In this document: piece by piece, positions 35,694 to 45,202 of the stretch | How the letters are laid out: every line of letters starts with the position of its first letter | How positions within the stretch are numbered: the first letter of the stretch is position 1 | Origin: Vibrio sp. NTOU-M3 | GTDB lineage: Bacteria; Pseudomonadota; Gammaproteobacteria; Enterobacterales; Vibrionaceae | Length of the DNA: 64,000 nt | NCBI RefSeq assembly: GCF_040869035.1 | Contig: NZ_CP162101.1 | Coordinates: forward strand, 992,001 to 1,056,000 | Reading direction: 5' to 3' | The notes under the pieces: model-generated | Databases searched by the model: none | Told to the model about the DNA's origin: nothing | Seen by the model: only the letters and a program-made list of their open reading frames with translations | Translations under genes and position numbers: made by a program

Positions 35694-37385
35694 TTAGAAA
35701 TCAGAGTCAGCCTGAAAGGTCATTCTTTGTTTCGCGTATGGATGATCAAATTGCAGTAATTCGGCATGAAGATGTAATCGGTTTGCTTTTTCTCCATACA
35801 AGCCGTCGCCAACCATCGGTTTGTTTAAACCAAGATGATGGGCGCAATGGACTCTGAGTTGGTGTGTCCGGCCAGTTTTTGGGTGAAGATAAAGCTTGGT
35901 TCGTCCATCTTTTACTTCAATCACTTGCCATGTGGTCAGGGCGGGTTTGCCGTGTTCGAAACAAACTAGTTGGCGTGGCCTGTCATCAGGGTCTCCCCGT
36001 AACGGAAGTGATATCTCGCCTTGTTCAGGTTGCAATTCTCCTTCGATGAGTGCGACATAACGCTTTTCGACACCACGAGTGATGAACTGTTTTTGCAAAC
36101 TCTTATTGGCTCGTTTCGTTAGTGCAAATACCAAAATGCCAGATGTCGCCATATCTAATCGATGGATGACGTAAGGTCCTTCAACGTCAGGAAATAAGGT
36201 TTGTAGGCGAGTATAGGCCGAGTCTTTAATGGTTTTCCCCGGCACAGAAAGTAGCCCAGAAGGCTTGTTGACGACAACGATAGCGTCATCTTGGTAGAGA
36301 ATTTCTAACTCTTTATTTTCTGCCCAGTTTTCCTCTAAAGGATTTGGATCAACAAGAAGGCCTTTTAACATATGACCCAGTATCGGTTGACACTTGCTGT
36401 GGCAAGATGGGTAAAACTTTTTGTGCTGGCGTACTTCTGATTTCGGTGAGGTTCCCCACCAAAACTCAGCCATAGCGATAGGTTGCATTTGATGCATGTA
36501 GGCATAATGCAGCAATTTAGGAGCAGCGCACTCTCCTGCTCCAGCTGGTGGAATTGGGTTACTATTTGCAGCGAAAATTTGATTGAGATCTTGATACTCA
36601 CCGTCAGCGTTTAAAAATCGATACTGTGTAAATAGCTTGTGTTGCAAAGCGTTAGAGAGGCTTTTTCGTTGTTCTTTTAAATCATCAATTTGATGATTTA
36701 AATGATCGACCTCATTTTGGACACAACCGATGCGCTGTTCCCACTCTTGTTTTAGATATTTCAGTACATTTTTTTCAGCAACACTTTCTTTAGCGAGCTC
36801 ATCTAATACAAGGCTAAGTTGCTCCTCGTTTAAATCGCGTGAAGCTTCATGCCTCTTTTGCTTACGAGCGGCGCGAGCCTGAATCATGTTTGCTCGTTGC
36901 TGTTCCTCTTCTTCTTGGTACTGCTCATTTGATCTCTCTAGTGTCGACTGAAGTTCTGCTAGATTTGATTTCGTAGTGAGTTGAATGACTTTTTCGTTAA
37001 TGGTTGTGATAGCGGCTAAGTCATTTTTAAAGAACCCATCGTTTGTCAGCATGTCAAAAACCGGTGGGACAAAGCAGGGCAGCAGGTTCTGGTCGGCTAT
37101 TTTCCCTGAAAAAGCACTTAGAAAGCCAATCTCTCCCTGTTGGTTTTTAACGATCAGTACACCAAACATTTTGCCAACCGCTTTGGCAGAGGTGGTTTCT
37201 TGAGTTTCGACCCCAAAGTTATGCTGCCATTCCCTCTGTTCTAATAAGTGCTGTTGTAATTGATGTGCCGCAAGCTCACATAAAGGATGTGGCTGATAGT
37301 AAAAAGGGAAGGTAAATCGCTCAGGTAGTGCATATTCACTGATGGGAGTTGTAAAACGGGTAAACAGTTGCTCAGGTTGATGCAT
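35694..37385 (-). CDS. RluA-family pseudouridine synthase with long N-terminal extension
   Basis: 563 residues from ATG 37385; a GTG at 37397 is possible and no strong ribosome binding site decides. The C-terminal third (about 345-560) is a full RluA-type synthase with catalytic motif HRLDMATSGILVFA (Asp in HRLD) and GRTHQLRVHCAHHLG. The first 330 residues are unusual: a globular part (about 1-150) and a charged coiled coil (about 155-265, rich in Glu, Gln, Arg). The RluA class modifies 23S rRNA or tRNA uridines; the extension may add RNA or ribosome contacts. The target is unknown. Confidence 0.88.
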   Translation of the reverse strand: MHQPEQLFTRFTTPISEYALPERFTFPFYYQPHPLCELAAHQLQQHLLEQREWQHNFGVETQETTSAKAVGKMFGVLIVKNQQGEIGFLSAFSGKIADQNLLPCFVPPVFDMLTNDGFFKNDLAAITTINEKVIQLTTKSNLAELQSTLERSNEQYQEEEEQQRANMIQARAARKQKRHEASRDLNEEQLSLVLDELAKESVAEKNVLKYLKQEWEQRIGCVQNEVDHLNHQIDDLKEQRKSLSNALQHKLFTQYRFLNADGEYQDLNQIFAANSNPIPPAGAGECAAPKLLHYAYMHQMQPIAMAEFWWGTSPKSEVRQHKKFYPSCHSKCQPILGHMLKGLLVDPNPLEENWAENKELEILYQDDAIVVVNKPSGLLSVPGKTIKDSAYTRLQTLFPDVEGPYVIHRLDMATSGILVFALTKRANKSLQKQFITRGVEKRYVALIEGELQPEQGEISLPLRGDPDDRPRQLVCFEHGKPALTTWQVIEVKDGRTKLYLHPKTGRTHQLRVHCAHHLGLNKPMVGDGLYGEKANRLHLHAELLQFDHPYAKQRMTFQADSDF

Positions 37386-38038
37386 GGGGCGATTCACTTA
37401 TTCAAACGACAGAATTGAGCGCGATTTTACTCGTTTAAGAAATCAATACCACTATTAACAGGGAAGAAGATTGTTTGTCAGGTAAGTCGCTTATGTGTCT
37501 GTCATCCTATAGGTAAAGATATAAGAGGACTATTCCTACATAATGCATTGATTATACATATATGAAACTTGTTTCTTTTTGGTTTTAGGTGTGATACCTG
37601 ATTTGTTGTTATATTAAATCATAATGTTCAATGAATTTAATTAATTATCCAAATGATATTTGGCTGCTATTTCTGTCTTAAGAGATCTTAAGTTTGCTTT
37701 GTAATTAAACTAAAGTTTTTACCATGAAAGTTTAGCTAGAGTTTAAGTTTAGGTTTTTTGTGTGAATATGTGATTTTTACCGTTGTAGGTATTGTCTGAT
37801 GAGTGGTGTGAATGTGTTTTCTTGTTTGGTATTTTTCTATTTGTTTGTATTGATCTGGTGAATTTAGCGAAAGAATTAATAATTTAATCAGTACCAAAAA
37901 ATACTTATTTGAATGTCGTATGGTCGACGAGAAATATAATCACTAGCTAAGATGATTAGCACTTGGGGTCAAGACTCCAATAAGTAATTTACTAAAGTCA
38001 TCGTGAAATTATTCACTACTTCAGAATAGGAATACAAA
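37386..38038. other. Long AT-rich intergenic region ahead of the first RTX-like paralogue
   Basis: About 650 bp without a credible ORF. It holds a GTACCAAAAAA element at 37891-37901, a TATAAT at 37935-37940 that may be a -10 box, and a short hairpin (TTGGGGTC/GACTCCAA, 37973-37990) in the inferred leader. AGGAAT precedes the ATG at 38039. The rest (37400-37880) shows nothing I can assign. Confidence 0.55.
37891..37940 (+). promoter_or_regulatory. Conserved upstream element and putative promoter of paralogue 1
   Basis: GTACCAAAAAATACTTATTT begins at 37891, 148 bp upstream of the ATG. It is followed by TCGACGAGAAATATAATC, with TATAAT at 37935-37940. The GTACCAAAAAA core recurs upstream of the two sister genes at 166 bp from each ATG. 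No good -35 hexamer is seen, suggesting activator dependence. Confidence 0.55.
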
Positions 38039-38938
38039 ATGAGCATTATTTTTGGTACAACAAACACTGATGGTACTGGTTCTTCTTCTAACCTAAACAC
38101 AGACAATGGTTTTGTTGTAGATGGCAACATTTACGATGAGAATGGTGTACAAGTTGGTCACATGGAAGTTGGTGATAACTTCGAAAACATCGTGATCAAT
38201 TCTAATGAATGGAATGGCTCTACTTCTAAAGAAGTTAAACTGGACACAACTGCAACTAATATCACAATTAACAATTTTGTAGATGCAGATATTACAAATA
38301 CAAGTGATGTAGATACACAGATCTCTCTAATGAATGCTAAGCGTGGCCAAATCGACACGACTGGCGGTACTTCTTCTGACTCAATCCAGATTGGTGTTAC
38401 AGCAAACAATGATCTTTGGTCAAACATGTTTGAAGTTAGCACAGGTGAAGGTAACGACACTGTAACAATGGCAAACGTTGAGAACTCTCTATGGGCTGAG
38501 TTCAACATCAATACTGGTGAAGGTAACGATGAAATTGACGTGTCTCTACTTAGCCTTTCAGCTAACGAAAGCCAAATGCGTCACGTAGATGGTGGCGAAG
38601 GTCTAGACACGTTAGTAACGAATGGTGATTCAAACCTAACTTTTGAAGGCATTGAAATTGTTGTTGGTGAAGGCAATGGCGCAGGCTCTGCTCTAGAAGT
38701 AGATACAGACCTACTAGCTAACAACGATGATATGGGACTAGGTCTAATCATCTCTAACATCGATGTAGAAATGGGTTCAGACATTGTTGCTTACCAAGCT
38801 CACGAATTGTCTGCAGAACAAGCATCTTACCTAGATCAGGAAGGTTTTGATGCTTCTGGCTTTGTAGAAGTAAGCATTTTTGGTGCTGACGGTGAAGAGT
38901 ACACAATTCTAACTGACGATGCTGATTTCCTAGCTTAA
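38039..38938 (+). CDS. Acidic protein with RTX-like motifs, tandem paralogue 1, function unknown
   Basis: 299 residues, highly acidic, no Cys, no signal peptide. The N-terminus SIIFGTTNTDGTGSSSNLN is shared by the two downstream paralogues. The centre has three glycine/aspartate motifs like RTX calcium-binding nonapeptides: TGEGNDTVT (about 136), TGEGNDEID (about 159) and GGEGLDTLV (about 185). The C-terminus EEYTILTDDADFLA ends in an acidic-hydrophobic tail resembling type I secretion signals. Leu is mostly CTA and the codon use is very uniform, as in highly expressed Vibrio genes. No T1SS genes are adjacent. I do not recognise the family; a secreted or self-assembling calcium-binding protein is inference. 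Confidence 0.8.
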   Translation: MSIIFGTTNTDGTGSSSNLNTDNGFVVDGNIYDENGVQVGHMEVGDNFENIVINSNEWNGSTSKEVKLDTTATNITINNFVDADITNTSDVDTQISLMNAKRGQIDTTGGTSSDSIQIGVTANNDLWSNMFEVSTGEGNDTVTMANVENSLWAEFNINTGEGNDEIDVSLLSLSANESQMRHVDGGEGLDTLVTNGDSNLTFEGIEIVVGEGNGAGSALEVDTDLLANNDDMGLGLIISNIDVEMGSDIVAYQAHELSAEQASYLDQEGFDASGFVEVSIFGADGEEYTILTDDADFLA

Positions 38939-39015
38939 TTCGTTAGGTCTTACTCGTCATTATCGAAGTGTCGATAATGCAGGTGAGATTAATAGACTTG
39001 TATAAGTCAAAAAAG

Positions 39016-39043
39016 CGCAGTTGCTTAGCAATTGCGTTTTTTG
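39016..39043 (+). terminator. Terminator of paralogue 1
   Basis: Arms CGCAGTTGC (39016-39024) and GCAATTGCG (39028-39036), one G-T pair, 3-nt loop, followed by TTTTTTG. Located 80 bp after the stop codon. Confidence 0.82.
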
Positions 39044-39146
39044 TTTCCTAAAGCACTCGTCTCTTTATATATACCTCGTAGTATAGGTTTAGTTCTTTGT
39101 GTAGTGGCTTTATACGATATTTCATTAAAGTAATTATTAATAGAAG

Positions 39147-39161
39147 TGAGAATCATTCTCG
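39147..39161. promoter_or_regulatory. Fur-like sequence upstream of paralogue 2 (distal)
   Basis: TGAGAATCATTCTCG fits the 7-1-7 Fur motif TGATAAT-N-ATTATCA at 11 of 14 positions. It lies about 510 bp upstream of the ATG at 39666, too far for simple repression of that gene, so the role is doubtful. Confidence 0.4.
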
Positions 39162-39374
39162 TTTACATCTTTGATTTATAACTATATATTACTTAAGGTT
39201 AATTATTGATGTAGGTTACTTCTTACAATTAAAAATCGTTCGGTATAAAATATTATTGAATAATTTTTGTATTTCTTTGACTATATAGTCAAGTTGATAA
39301 TTATTTCAGTTGATTTATTTTTCTAATCTTTTTTTCATCTTGATTGTTGGGTTCTCATCATTATGTATTACGAA

Positions 39375-39390
39375 TGATAATTATCATTTC
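39375..39390. promoter_or_regulatory. Fur-like palindrome upstream of paralogue 2
   Basis: AATGATAATTATCATT is a perfect 16-bp palindrome built from the Fur half-site motif GATAAT/ATTATC with altered spacing. It lies about 110 bp upstream of the GTACC element and about 280 bp upstream of the ATG. It may be a real Fur site or chance in AT-rich DNA. Confidence 0.4.
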
Positions 39391-39499
39391 TAAGTTGCAA
39401 GCCCCAAAAATAACTTATGTATATAGATTATGTAAACTTGTATCAAATTTTAAAAAAATCACATTTAAAATATTACCCTAATGCCTTATAAATTAATGA

Positions 39500-39550
39500 G
39501 TACCAAAAAAGAATTAATTGATTTCTTCTAGCTCGACGAGAGAAATATTT
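39500..39550 (+). promoter_or_regulatory. Conserved upstream element of paralogue 2
   Basis: GTACCAAAAAAGAATTAATT starts at 39500, 166 bp before the ATG. CTCGACGAGAGAAATATT follows, closely matching the TCGACGAGAAATAT segment before paralogue 1. TATTTA at 39545-39550 would be the -10 equivalent. Confidence 0.55.
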
Positions 39551-39665
39551 ATTCCTAATATGCACCTGTTTTCTGAGCTCGCTGGAAAAGAGCTGAATAT
39601 ATAAAACTGGCCACTTTAAATACGGATGTAAGTAAGTGTCTAGTCTTCAATAGGAATAAAATATA

Positions 39666-40571
39666 ATGAACGGCGATATCATTTTCGGTACTACAAACAC
39701 TGACGGTTCTGGTTCTTCTGCAAACCTAAACGAAGGTAATGGCTACGTTGTTGACGGTAACATTTACAATGATCACGGTGTAATGGTAGGTCGTTGGGAA
39801 AATGGTGAAAACTTTGAAAGCATCGTAATCGGTTCTGAAGAATGGAATGGTGCTGACTCAAAAGAAGTAAGCCTAATCAATACTACAGCAACTGATATCC
39901 TAATTGAAAACTTCGTTGATGCTAACATCATCAATAACAGCGATGTTGATACTCAAATCTCTCTAATGCAAGCTAAACGTGGTCAAATTGACACTACTGG
40001 TGGTTCTTCTTCAGACTCTATCCAGATCGGCGTTAAAGCAAACAACGACGTTTGGGAAAACATGTTTGATATCAAAACTGGTGAAGGCAACGATACTGTA
40101 ACAATGGCAAACGTTGAAAATTCAAAGTGGACTGAATTCAATGTTGACCTAGGTGAAGGTAACGATGAGTTTGATATTTCTGAGTTAGACGTTGCTCAAC
40201 GTGGTAACCAAACTCGCTTGGTTGATGGTGGCGAAGGTCTAGATACACTAGTAACAAATGGTGACTCTACGCTTGAGTTCACTGGTATGGAAGTGATTGT
40301 AGGCGCAGGTGATGGTGCAGGTTCAACTCTAGAAGTAGACACTGACCTACTATCAAACAACGATGACATGGGTCTAGGCCTAATCATTTCAAACATCGAT
40401 GTTGAAATGGATTCAAAACTTGTTTACCAAGCTCATGAACTATCAGCAGAGCAAGCGGCTTTCCTAGATCAAGAAGGTTTTGATGCTGCAGACTTCGTTG
40501 AAGTAAGCGTTTTCGGTGCTGACGGTAACGAATACACAATTCTTACTGATGATGCAGATTTCGTAGCTTAA
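39666..40571 (+). CDS. Acidic protein with RTX-like motifs, tandem paralogue 2, function unknown
   Basis: 301 residues, similar to paralogue 1 along its whole length and more similar to it than to paralogue 3. The same N-terminal IIFGTTNTDGSGSSANLN, the same EWNGADSKEVSL region, the GEGND motifs (TGEGNDTVT, LGEGNDEFD) and GGEGLDTLV, and the same tail (NEYTILTDDADFVA) are present. There is no signal peptide or Cys. Codon use is strongly biased (CTA for Leu, GGT for Gly), predicting high expression. AGGAAT precedes the ATG and a strong terminator follows. Confidence 0.8.
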   Translation: MNGDIIFGTTNTDGSGSSANLNEGNGYVVDGNIYNDHGVMVGRWENGENFESIVIGSEEWNGADSKEVSLINTTATDILIENFVDANIINNSDVDTQISLMQAKRGQIDTTGGSSSDSIQIGVKANNDVWENMFDIKTGEGNDTVTMANVENSKWTEFNVDLGEGNDEFDISELDVAQRGNQTRLVDGGEGLDTLVTNGDSTLEFTGMEVIVGAGDGAGSTLEVDTDLLSNNDDMGLGLIISNIDVEMDSKLVYQAHELSAEQAAFLDQEGFDAADFVEVSVFGADGNEYTILTDDADFVA

Positions 40572-40591
40572 TTCGCTGAAATCTTACTTGG

Positions 40592-40617
40592 GCCACCGCC
40601 ATTGCGGTGGCTTTTTT
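40592..40617 (+). terminator. Terminator of paralogue 2
   Basis: Arms GCCACCGC (40592-40599) and GCGGTGGC (40604-40611), short loop, then a T-run. The arm sequence GCCACC/GGTGGC recurs in the terminator of paralogue 3. Confidence 0.87.
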
Positions 40618-41050
40618 ATTGGTTTTTTAAAGCAAGGCATCGTTTCATTCCATCGTTTTAATGATAGTTTTTATTTTCTATCAGGTTATATATTTACGCC
40701 ACGTCACTACAATTACTAGATACATTTCTTGATGCGCAATACACAAAAGACCGACCTCTATTTAATGTTGGACTGAGAATCAATTTTTTAGTCTTATTTA
40801 TTGATATAAGAATCTTTATTATCTCTTCATGCCGTGAATGAATGATCTACTTTATAATAAGCAAAAGTTTTAGTTTTCATTGTGGTACCAAAAAAGAATT
40901 AATTTGGCTTGTGAATGTCGAGTTTTAACCTATTTCTTCCTATTATCTTTTTGATTTCAAAGCTCTATATGGAAATAAGAGACTCGTTAAAAGGTGAACG
41001 ATAATAAGGATGTTAATGGTCGCCTGTACTTTCACAAGGAACACGACGAT
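40618..41050. other. Intergenic region between paralogues 2 and 3
   Basis: About 430 bp, AT-rich. It contains the GTACCAAAAAAGAATTAATT element at 40885 and a leader of 166 bp to the ATG. An in-frame start at 40994 upstream of the gene is rejected because AAGGA at 41036-41041 serves the ATG at 41051. Nothing else can be assigned. Confidence 0.5.
40885..40922 (+). promoter_or_regulatory. Conserved upstream element of paralogue 3
   Basis: GTACCAAAAAAGAATTAATT begins at 40885, identical over 20 bp to the copy at 39500 and at the same 166-bp distance from its ATG. GAATGTCGA follows, matching GAATGTCG after the element of paralogue 1. Confidence 0.6.
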
Positions 41051-41959
41051 ATGGGTAGTATTATTTTTGGTACATCAAATACTGATGGCACAGGATCTTC
41101 TGCAAACCTGAATGAAGAAAACGGATTTGTAGTTAATGAGAGTGGTTATTTTGAAGAGCAAGGTGTGCTTGGGATCATTAGTGATGATGGTACTTATCTT
41201 CAAAATATATTTATTGCTGCTGAAGAGTGGAATGGAAAGGATGTAAAAGAAGTCAGCTTGGTAGACACAAGTGCTTCAAATATCACGATTGAAAACTTTG
41301 TCGATGCAAACATTATTAATAGTACTGATGTAGATACTCATATCGAATTGTTGCAAGCCAAACGGGGACAAATTGATACATCAGGTGGCGCCTCTTCTGA
41401 CGCGATAACGATTGGTGTGAAGGCAAATAACAACATATGGGATAACCTTTTTGATATCAATACTGGTGAAGGTAATGATACGGTGAGTTTTGTGAATGTA
41501 GAAAATTCACAATGGACGGATTTCCAAGTTCAATTAGGTGAGGGAAACGATGAGTTGGATGTTTCATTACTAGATCTTGCTGTAAATTCTGATCAAGTTC
41601 GTGTTGTTGATGGTGGCCAAGGTCTAGATACCCTAGTGACAAATGGTGACTCGATTCTTCAATTTACAGGGATGGAAGTGATCGTGGGTGCTGGTTTAGG
41701 TGAAGGCTCGGTATTGAATGTGGACAACTCCGTACTAGCCAATAACAATGATGTGGCACTAGGATTAGTAATCTCTAACGTTGATGTTGAATTTGGTGCT
41801 GATATTAATGCCTACCAATCACATGCGTTAACGGATGAACAGGCTGCTTATCTTGATCAAGAAGGTTTTGATTCAAGTGGCTTTAGCTCTGTGAGTATTT
41901 TCGCAGCGGATGGTCAAGAATATATAGTCTTGACTGATGATGCTGAATTTAATGTATAA
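41051..41959 (+). CDS. Acidic protein with RTX-like motifs, tandem paralogue 3, function unknown
   Basis: 302 residues from ATG 41051, chosen because the protein then starts like its sisters (MGSIIFGTSNTDGTGSSANLN). It is the most divergent copy, with differences clustered at about 25-55 (NESGYFEEQGVLGIISDDGTY) and in the tail (DDAEFNV). GEGND motifs at TGEGNDTVS and LGEGNDELD and GGQGLDTLV are kept. Codon use is ordinary (mixed Leu codons), unlike copies 1 and 2, suggesting lower expression or a different age. A strong terminator follows. Confidence 0.8.
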   Translation: MGSIIFGTSNTDGTGSSANLNEENGFVVNESGYFEEQGVLGIISDDGTYLQNIFIAAEEWNGKDVKEVSLVDTSASNITIENFVDANIINSTDVDTHIELLQAKRGQIDTSGGASSDAITIGVKANNNIWDNLFDINTGEGNDTVSFVNVENSQWTDFQVQLGEGNDELDVSLLDLAVNSDQVRVVDGGQGLDTLVTNGDSILQFTGMEVIVGAGLGEGSVLNVDNSVLANNNDVALGLVISNVDVEFGADINAYQSHALTDEQAAYLDQEGFDSSGFSSVSIFAADGQEYIVLTDDAEFNV

Positions 41960-41971
41960 GATTAGTTAGAG

Positions 41972-42003
41972 GGAAAGCCACCGCATAAGGTGGCTTTCCT
42001 TTA
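41972..42003. terminator. Bidirectional terminator, paralogue 3 / fghA
   Basis: Arms GGAAAGCCACC (41972-41982) and GGTGGCTTTCC (41989-41999) form an 11-bp stem with a 6-nt loop between convergent genes; TTTATTT follows. Confidence 0.87.
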
Positions 42004-42014
42004 TTTACAAACAA

Positions 42015-42854
42015 CTAACTCGCCAAATACTGTCCATGAAAGCGCAAGTGGTCTTCAATAAAACTAGAGATAAAATAATAGCTGTGATCATATCCTGGTT
42101 GCATTCGCAATTGGATGTTTGAATCATGAACTTCAGCCGCTGCCAGTAGTGCTTCAGGTTTCAATTGCTCGACCAAGAAATCATCCGCATCACCTTGATC
42201 AACTAAAATCGGTAAGTCAGCTTTCGCTTGTTTAAGCAGTTCACTGGCATCGTATTGTTTCCAGCTTTCAAAATCATTTCCAAGGTAAGCATTAAAAGCT
42301 TTTTGTCCCCAAGGGCATTGCATTGGGTTGCTGATTGGGCTGAATGCAGAAATTGAGCGATATTGATCCGGGTGCTTTAAACCGATAGTCAGTGCGCCGT
42401 GTCCACCCATGCTATGGCCAGAAATCGACTTAATCGAAGACACAGGGAAATTTGCTTCAATTAACTTTGGTAACTCCACAGCTATGTAGTCATACATATG
42501 GTAGTGCTGTGACCATGGTTCTTGCGTTGCATTTAGGTAAAAACCAGCGCCTTGGCCTAAATCATAGCCTTCATCATTCGCAACGTCTTCGCCTCTTGGG
42601 CTTGTGTCCGGTGCGACGATCGCGATACCAAGCTCAGCTGCATCGCGAAAAGCACCTGCTTTCTGCATAAAGTTCTCATCGGTACAGGTTAACCCTGAAA
42701 GCCAGTATAAGACTGGAACTGGATTCGTTTTACTTGCACTTGGTGGAAGGTAAATAGCAAAACGCATAGTACAATTTGTCGTACGTGATTGGTGCGTGTA
42801 TTGCTTATGCCAACCGCCATAGACTTTGTTTTTACTGATATTTTCGAGAGTCAT
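42015..42854 (-). CDS. fghA: S-formylglutathione hydrolase
   Basis: 279 residues from ATG 42854, chosen for AGAGG upstream and because homologues start near [15 protein letters not shown]. It is an esterase-D family alpha/beta hydrolase with nucleophile elbow [11 protein letters not shown] (Ser about 149), plus Asp and the C-terminal His of GYDHSYYFI for the triad. It hydrolyses S-formylglutathione to formate and glutathione, the step after FrmA, whose gene lies 61 bp upstream on the same strand. Confidence 0.95.
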   Translation of the reverse strand: MTLENISKNKVYGGWHKQYTHQSRTTNCTMRFAIYLPPSASKTNPVPVLYWLSGLTCTDENFMQKAGAFRDAAELGIAIVAPDTSPRGEDVANDEGYDLGQGAGFYLNATQEPWSQHYHMYDYIAVELPKLIEANFPVSSIKSISGHSMGGHGALTIGLKHPDQYRSISAFSPISNPMQCPWGQKAFNAYLGNDFESWKQYDASELLKQAKADLPILVDQGDADDFLVEQLKPEALLAAAEVHDSNIQLRMQPGYDHSYYFISSFIEDHLRFHGQYLAS

Positions 42855-42915
42855 TGTCAAGCCTCTGATTGATTCTGCCCTGCCAAATGGCAAGGCAGAT
42901 GTCATTTAGGTGAGA

Positions 42916-44076
<1,161 letters not shown>

Positions 44077-44150
44077 TTAGTGTTTTACTTGCGATTAACA
44101 AAGAGCAAAGTCGGCTCATCATTAACGTCTTTTTTGTCTGTGCTAAGCGT

Positions 44151-44169
44151 AGTTGAACCTGGTTCAACT
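44151..44169. promoter_or_regulatory. Perfect palindrome between frmA and LysR gene, probable LysR operator
   Basis: AGTTGAACCTGGTTCAACT is a perfect 9-1-9 inverted repeat and contains the LysR-type T-N11-A arrangement. It lies 87 bp upstream of frmA and about 140 bp upstream of the LysR start. No T-run follows, so an operator is more likely than a terminator. Confidence 0.65.
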
Positions 44170-44307
44170 TCGCCTCATCAATTCGATGGAATCTATTCTA
44201 TGTATTTCTTTATGAATGATAATCCGTATATTTTGAAAATCATTATTACGTATGTGTAATAATAGGTGGTATGCTGGATGCATATTAACAATGATCGGGT
44301 GCAGAAG

Positions 44308-45186
44308 ATGGCTAATTGGGAAGGGGTGAGTGAGTTTGTTGCCGTAGCGGAAACGAACAGTTTTACCTCCGCTGCAAAAAAAATGAATACGTCGGTAGCG
44401 CAAGTGAGTCGGCGTGTTTCCTCTTTGGAAGAACGGCTCGCAGTTAAGTTACTCCACCGAACGACTAGAAGGGTGTCATTAACAGAAGCAGGGCAGCTTT
44501 ATTATCAACAGTGTAAACAGTTGGTGGAAGGGTTGGAGTTAGCTGAGCTGGCTGTGACTCAAATGCAGTCGGTTCCTAAGGGATTGGTGAAAGTCACGGC
44601 ACCAGTAACCTATGGGGAAACTCATTTAGCCCCATTACTGCACCAGTTCTTAGAGATGCATCCCCAAGTTGATCTAGAGTTGAATCTTACGAACCAAAAA
44701 TTAGACCTGATTGAATCTGGGATTGACGTGGCAATCCGACTAGGTCGGCTACAGGATTCAAGTATGATCGCGAGGCGTCTGGCTTCACGTCAGCTATATG
44801 TATGCGCTAGCCCTCAATATTTGGAACATCACGGTGAACCGCACACCTTATCTGAACTAGCGCATCATCAATGTTTGGTTGGGTCGGTTGAATATTGGCA
44901 CTTCAAAGAATTTAACCAAGAGAAATCATTGCGTGTGTCAGGACGAATCAAATGCAATTCAGGTTTTGCATTGCTTGATGCCGCCAAACGAGGGTTAGGC
45001 CTAGTGCAGCTGCCGGACTATTACGTTCAAAAAGCATTGAAGTCTGGAGAGCTGATTGAGGTATTGAGTGATTACCGCGATGAACGAGAAGGTATTTGGG
45101 CACTCTATCCTCAAAACCGTAATTTGTCTCCGAAAGTACGACTGCTCATCGACTTCTTAGCAAAGCATTTAGGCGGAGCAACTTAA
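44308..45186 (+). CDS. LysR family regulator, probable controller of frmA-fghA
   Basis: 292 residues from ATG 44308, which gives the usual LysR start MANWEGVSEFVAVAETNSFTSAAKKMN; GCAGAAG upstream is a plausible ribosome binding site, and the extension to 44266 is rejected. Winged helix-turn-helix at about 5-60 and a substrate-binding domain at about 88-290 (GIDVAIRLGRLQDSSMIARRLA). It is divergent from frmA, as in several proteobacteria where a LysR protein activates formaldehyde detoxification. The inducer is unknown. Confidence 0.9.
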   Translation: MANWEGVSEFVAVAETNSFTSAAKKMNTSVAQVSRRVSSLEERLAVKLLHRTTRRVSLTEAGQLYYQQCKQLVEGLELAELAVTQMQSVPKGLVKVTAPVTYGETHLAPLLHQFLEMHPQVDLELNLTNQKLDLIESGIDVAIRLGRLQDSSMIARRLASRQLYVCASPQYLEHHGEPHTLSELAHHQCLVGSVEYWHFKEFNQEKSLRVSGRIKCNSGFALLDAAKRGLGLVQLPDYYVQKALKSGELIEVLSDYRDEREGIWALYPQNRNLSPKVRLLIDFLAKHLGGAT

Positions 45187-45202
45187 GCTGCTCGCCCAGT
45201 CA

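Larger units (their letters stand above)
38939..39665. other. Intergenic region between paralogues 1 and 2
   Basis: 727 bp, very AT-rich, no credible ORF. Contents: the terminator of paralogue 1 (39016-39043), two Fur-like sequences (39147-39161 and 39375-39390), the GTACCAAAAAA element at 39500 and a long inferred leader with an AGGAAT ribosome binding site at about 39650. Confidence 0.55.

Noticed and set aside
40994..41959. Upstream start at 40994 for paralogue 3
   Set aside because: The extra 19 residues are absent in both sister proteins, and AAGGA at 41036-41041 serves the ATG at 41051.
38039..41959. Calling the three paralogues RTX toxins or hemolysins
   Set aside because: They have only two or three partial RTX-like motifs, no toxin domain, no activating acyltransferase gene and no T1SS genes nearby.
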